A stretch of DNA of 64,000 nucleotides, from assembly GCA_050633705.1 (NCBI GenBank), contig JBOEGZ010000006.1:186001-250000 (forward strand), given 5' to 3'. A program made the position numbers and the translations under genes. The stretch is from JAJFHI01 sp050633705. Its GTDB lineage: Bacteria > Pseudomonadota > Alphaproteobacteria > Rhizobiales > Hyphomicrobiaceae. Shown one piece after another: positions 62,834 through 64,000 of this stretch. Every line of letters begins with the position of its first letter. Position 1 is the stretch's first letter. The notes beneath the pieces were generated by a model. It did no database searches and had not been told where the DNA came from. It worked only from the letters and a program-made list of their open reading frames with translations.

Positions 62834-63529
62834 TTAAGCTGCAACACTGCGAACAGAAAGACGGCTGGCCAAATCTCTGGGTGCCAATTCCAATGTCCGC
62901 GCCCCATGCACAAAGTCTGGTCCCACGGTCCAGCCTTGTTCAGCAAGCCACGGTAATGTCAGCCCGAGAAAGTTCGAAATTGGAATCTCCATTGCGACCA
63001 TATCAGCCCACGGTCCTTTGATGCTAAGTTGTGCACTGTCGTGGTCTGACCAAACAGGCATAAACATCTTTTGCACATTGGCAGCCGATTGCATCAGAGC
63101 CGGCCCAACAGAGTTTTCAAGAATAAATATTCTCTCTGTCCTTCGCGCACGCTTTACAAACCCTTCGATTGCCTCGCCTCTCAGGCGTTCTGCAATATCG
63201 ATGGAATTAAACTCACCCTCAACAGGTGAAGCAGACCAATCTAGGCCCACAACACGGTTTTGTTGCGAAAGGGACGGCAAGATGTCCGTGAGCAATTCAG
63301 CAACGGTTAGCGTTTCGATTTTCGGCGTTTTCGCAATGGCGTCAGCCCAGCGCACAGCTTCTCGCTCCTGCGACCACAGAAGAATGACGTCGACGTCCTT
63401 GAATTGCTGCGAAGCAACGCTTGCCAAGTCATCTTGATCTGAAATGGCATAGACAGATTGCTGTTCCAGGGCACGCTTTATAAACCGACCACGCTGCGCG
63501 ATCTCTGGAATACTTGGGGTCCGGTGCAT
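62834..63529 (-). CDS. Protein with two DUF2750-like repeats
   Basis: The 231-residue protein appears to be an internal duplication. Residues about 12-100 (RFIKRALEQQSVYAISD, VILLWSQEREAVRWADA, LLTDILPSLSQQNRVVGLDW) and about 120-215 (GFVKRARRTERIFILEN, FMPVWSDHDSAQLSIKGPW, FLGLTLPWLAEQGWTVGPDF) share the same order: a short helix, a VxxLxD-like strand, a (P)VWS-x-x-x-x-A motif and an (F/L)L-x(5-8)-L motif. This resembles DUF2750. The function of that family is unknown. GGAG lies nine bases before the ATG. The second copy keeps the motif better. Confidence 0.65.
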   Translation of the reverse strand: MHRTPSIPEIAQRGRFIKRALEQQSVYAISDQDDLASVASQQFKDVDVILLWSQEREAVRWADAIAKTPKIETLTVAELLTDILPSLSQQNRVVGLDWSASPVEGEFNSIDIAERLRGEAIEGFVKRARRTERIFILENSVGPALMQSAANVQKMFMPVWSDHDSAQLSIKGPWADMVAMEIPISNFLGLTLPWLAEQGWTVGPDFVHGARTLELAPRDLASRLSVRSVAA

Positions 63530-63624
63530 GGTCCAATTCTCCGGAAATTACCGATCGGACCACCATATTGGGACAAAGGTAACAATTCGTTAGGATGCCC
63601 AAAGCGACTTCTTTTAAGTTGTAT

Positions 63625-64000
63625 CTAATCTTTAGCTGCGGCAAGAAAGTGTGCCGCGGACACTAGCTCGACGTGCCGTCTCGCCCGGCGCTCCTTAGCC
63701 TCCGCGTCATCGCCCCACTGACTGATCTGCCAATCTTCATCAATATGAGCCGCCGCCCAAGCGGTCTGTGCATCGAGCTCACCGGCATGAACGGCCAGCG
63801 CCAACACCGCCGATCCCGTCATTGTCGTTATGATGTGCACAGGGCCCAATTCAAATGCTGAGATTTTTGCCAAATACTTGCGAACGGCGACTTCGATCTG
63901 GCCATCTTGCTCAACCGGCATAATTCCAGCCGTCACCTTAAATCCAACATTGAGAATACTTTGCGCCCATGTCAACGGTGGGTCCCAGGCCTGGCTTTGC
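63625..64000 (-). CDS. ATP12-family F1-ATPase assembly chaperone, C-terminal part
   Basis: The gene runs off the right edge; the frame remains open to the last base, so only the C-terminal ~124 residues are present. Segments AWDPPLTWA, PVEQDGQIEVAVRKYLA, TTMTGSAVLALAVHAGELDAQTAW and IDEDWQISQWGDDAEAKERRA are diagnostic of ATP12, which in mitochondria helps assemble the alpha subunit into F1. Bacterial homologues are mostly alphaproteobacterial. The 95 bases to the DUF2750-like gene contain no gene. Confidence 0.88.
   Translation of the reverse strand, partial: QSQAWDPPLTWAQSILNVGFKVTAGIMPVEQDGQIEVAVRKYLAKISAFELGPVHIITTMTGSAVLALAVHAGELDAQTAWAAAHIDEDWQISQWGDDAEAKERRARRHVELVSAAHFLAAAKD

Noticed and set aside
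1..64000. CRISPR array, tRNA genes, insertion sequences or prophage
   Set aside because: No regularly spaced repeats, no cloverleaf-like segments with a CCA end, no transposase or integrase motifs were found when reading both strands.

Overview
This window looks like an ordinary chromosomal segment of an alphaproteobacterium, most likely of the Hyphomicrobiales/Rhizobiales side of the class. The genus cannot be named from the sequence alone. The call rests on lineage-typical genes: the short HisG that needs HisZ, TrcR (DUF1013), DUF2093, DUF4170, a DUF3035-like lipoprotein next to lspA, an ATP12-family F1 assembly factor, a GCS2-type glutamate-cysteine ligase, and a MarR / OmpR-type regulator / EnvZ-like kinase cluster resembling petP-petR. 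Coding density is high and base composition looks even by eye. I saw no tRNA, rRNA, IS element, prophage or CRISPR array. Several genes appear to use TTG or GTG starts (glcE, mutL, xseA, the carbamoyltransferase, lpxK, the LysR gene, a small Cys-rich gene).

Layout. 1-5 kb: the end of an HTH_40-domain protein, an M48 lipoprotein peptidase, and hisS-hisZ-hisG on the minus strand. 5-12 kb: a polynucleotide kinase-phosphatase coupled to glcDEF (glycolate oxidase), with a divergent LysR gene. 12-17 kb: a hairpin-rich intergenic region, cytochrome c, a tiny Cys-rich secreted protein, gshA and a lone NodU/CmcH-type carbamoyltransferase. 17-28 kb: rsmE, ubiA, then an envelope block (MsbA-like exporter, an acyltransferase-WaaA fusion, lpxK), xseA and purD. 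29-34 kb: patatin-like hydrolase, tadA, an RluB-like synthase, rsmD, an EamA-type transporter and a DUF2147 protein. 34-42 kb: mutL, pgi, two M16 peptidase homologues, a lipoprotein and lspA. 42-48 kb: ileS, ribF, a MaoC hydratase and trcR. 48-53 kb: a MEKHLA protein, then mntR divergent from sitABCD (Mn/Fe import). 53-64 kb: arfB, a PYROXD2-like oxidoreductase, two small envelope proteins, ilvE, marR-regulator-kinase, a TetR-like gene, arsC, proC, a duplicated DUF2750 protein and an ATP12 fragment.

I found no single large undescribed system. The best candidates for follow-up are small: the one-frame fusion of a DUF374 acyltransferase to Kdo transferase; an RNA-repair-type Pnkp that stops exactly before the ligase domain and has no Hen1 partner; a 70-residue exported protein with mirror-symmetric cysteine spacing; a 450-bp intergenic region with three tandem hairpins; a parS-like palindrome; and a protein made of two DUF2750-like repeats. 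Domain and family calls come from recognising sequence motifs by eye; no search was run.
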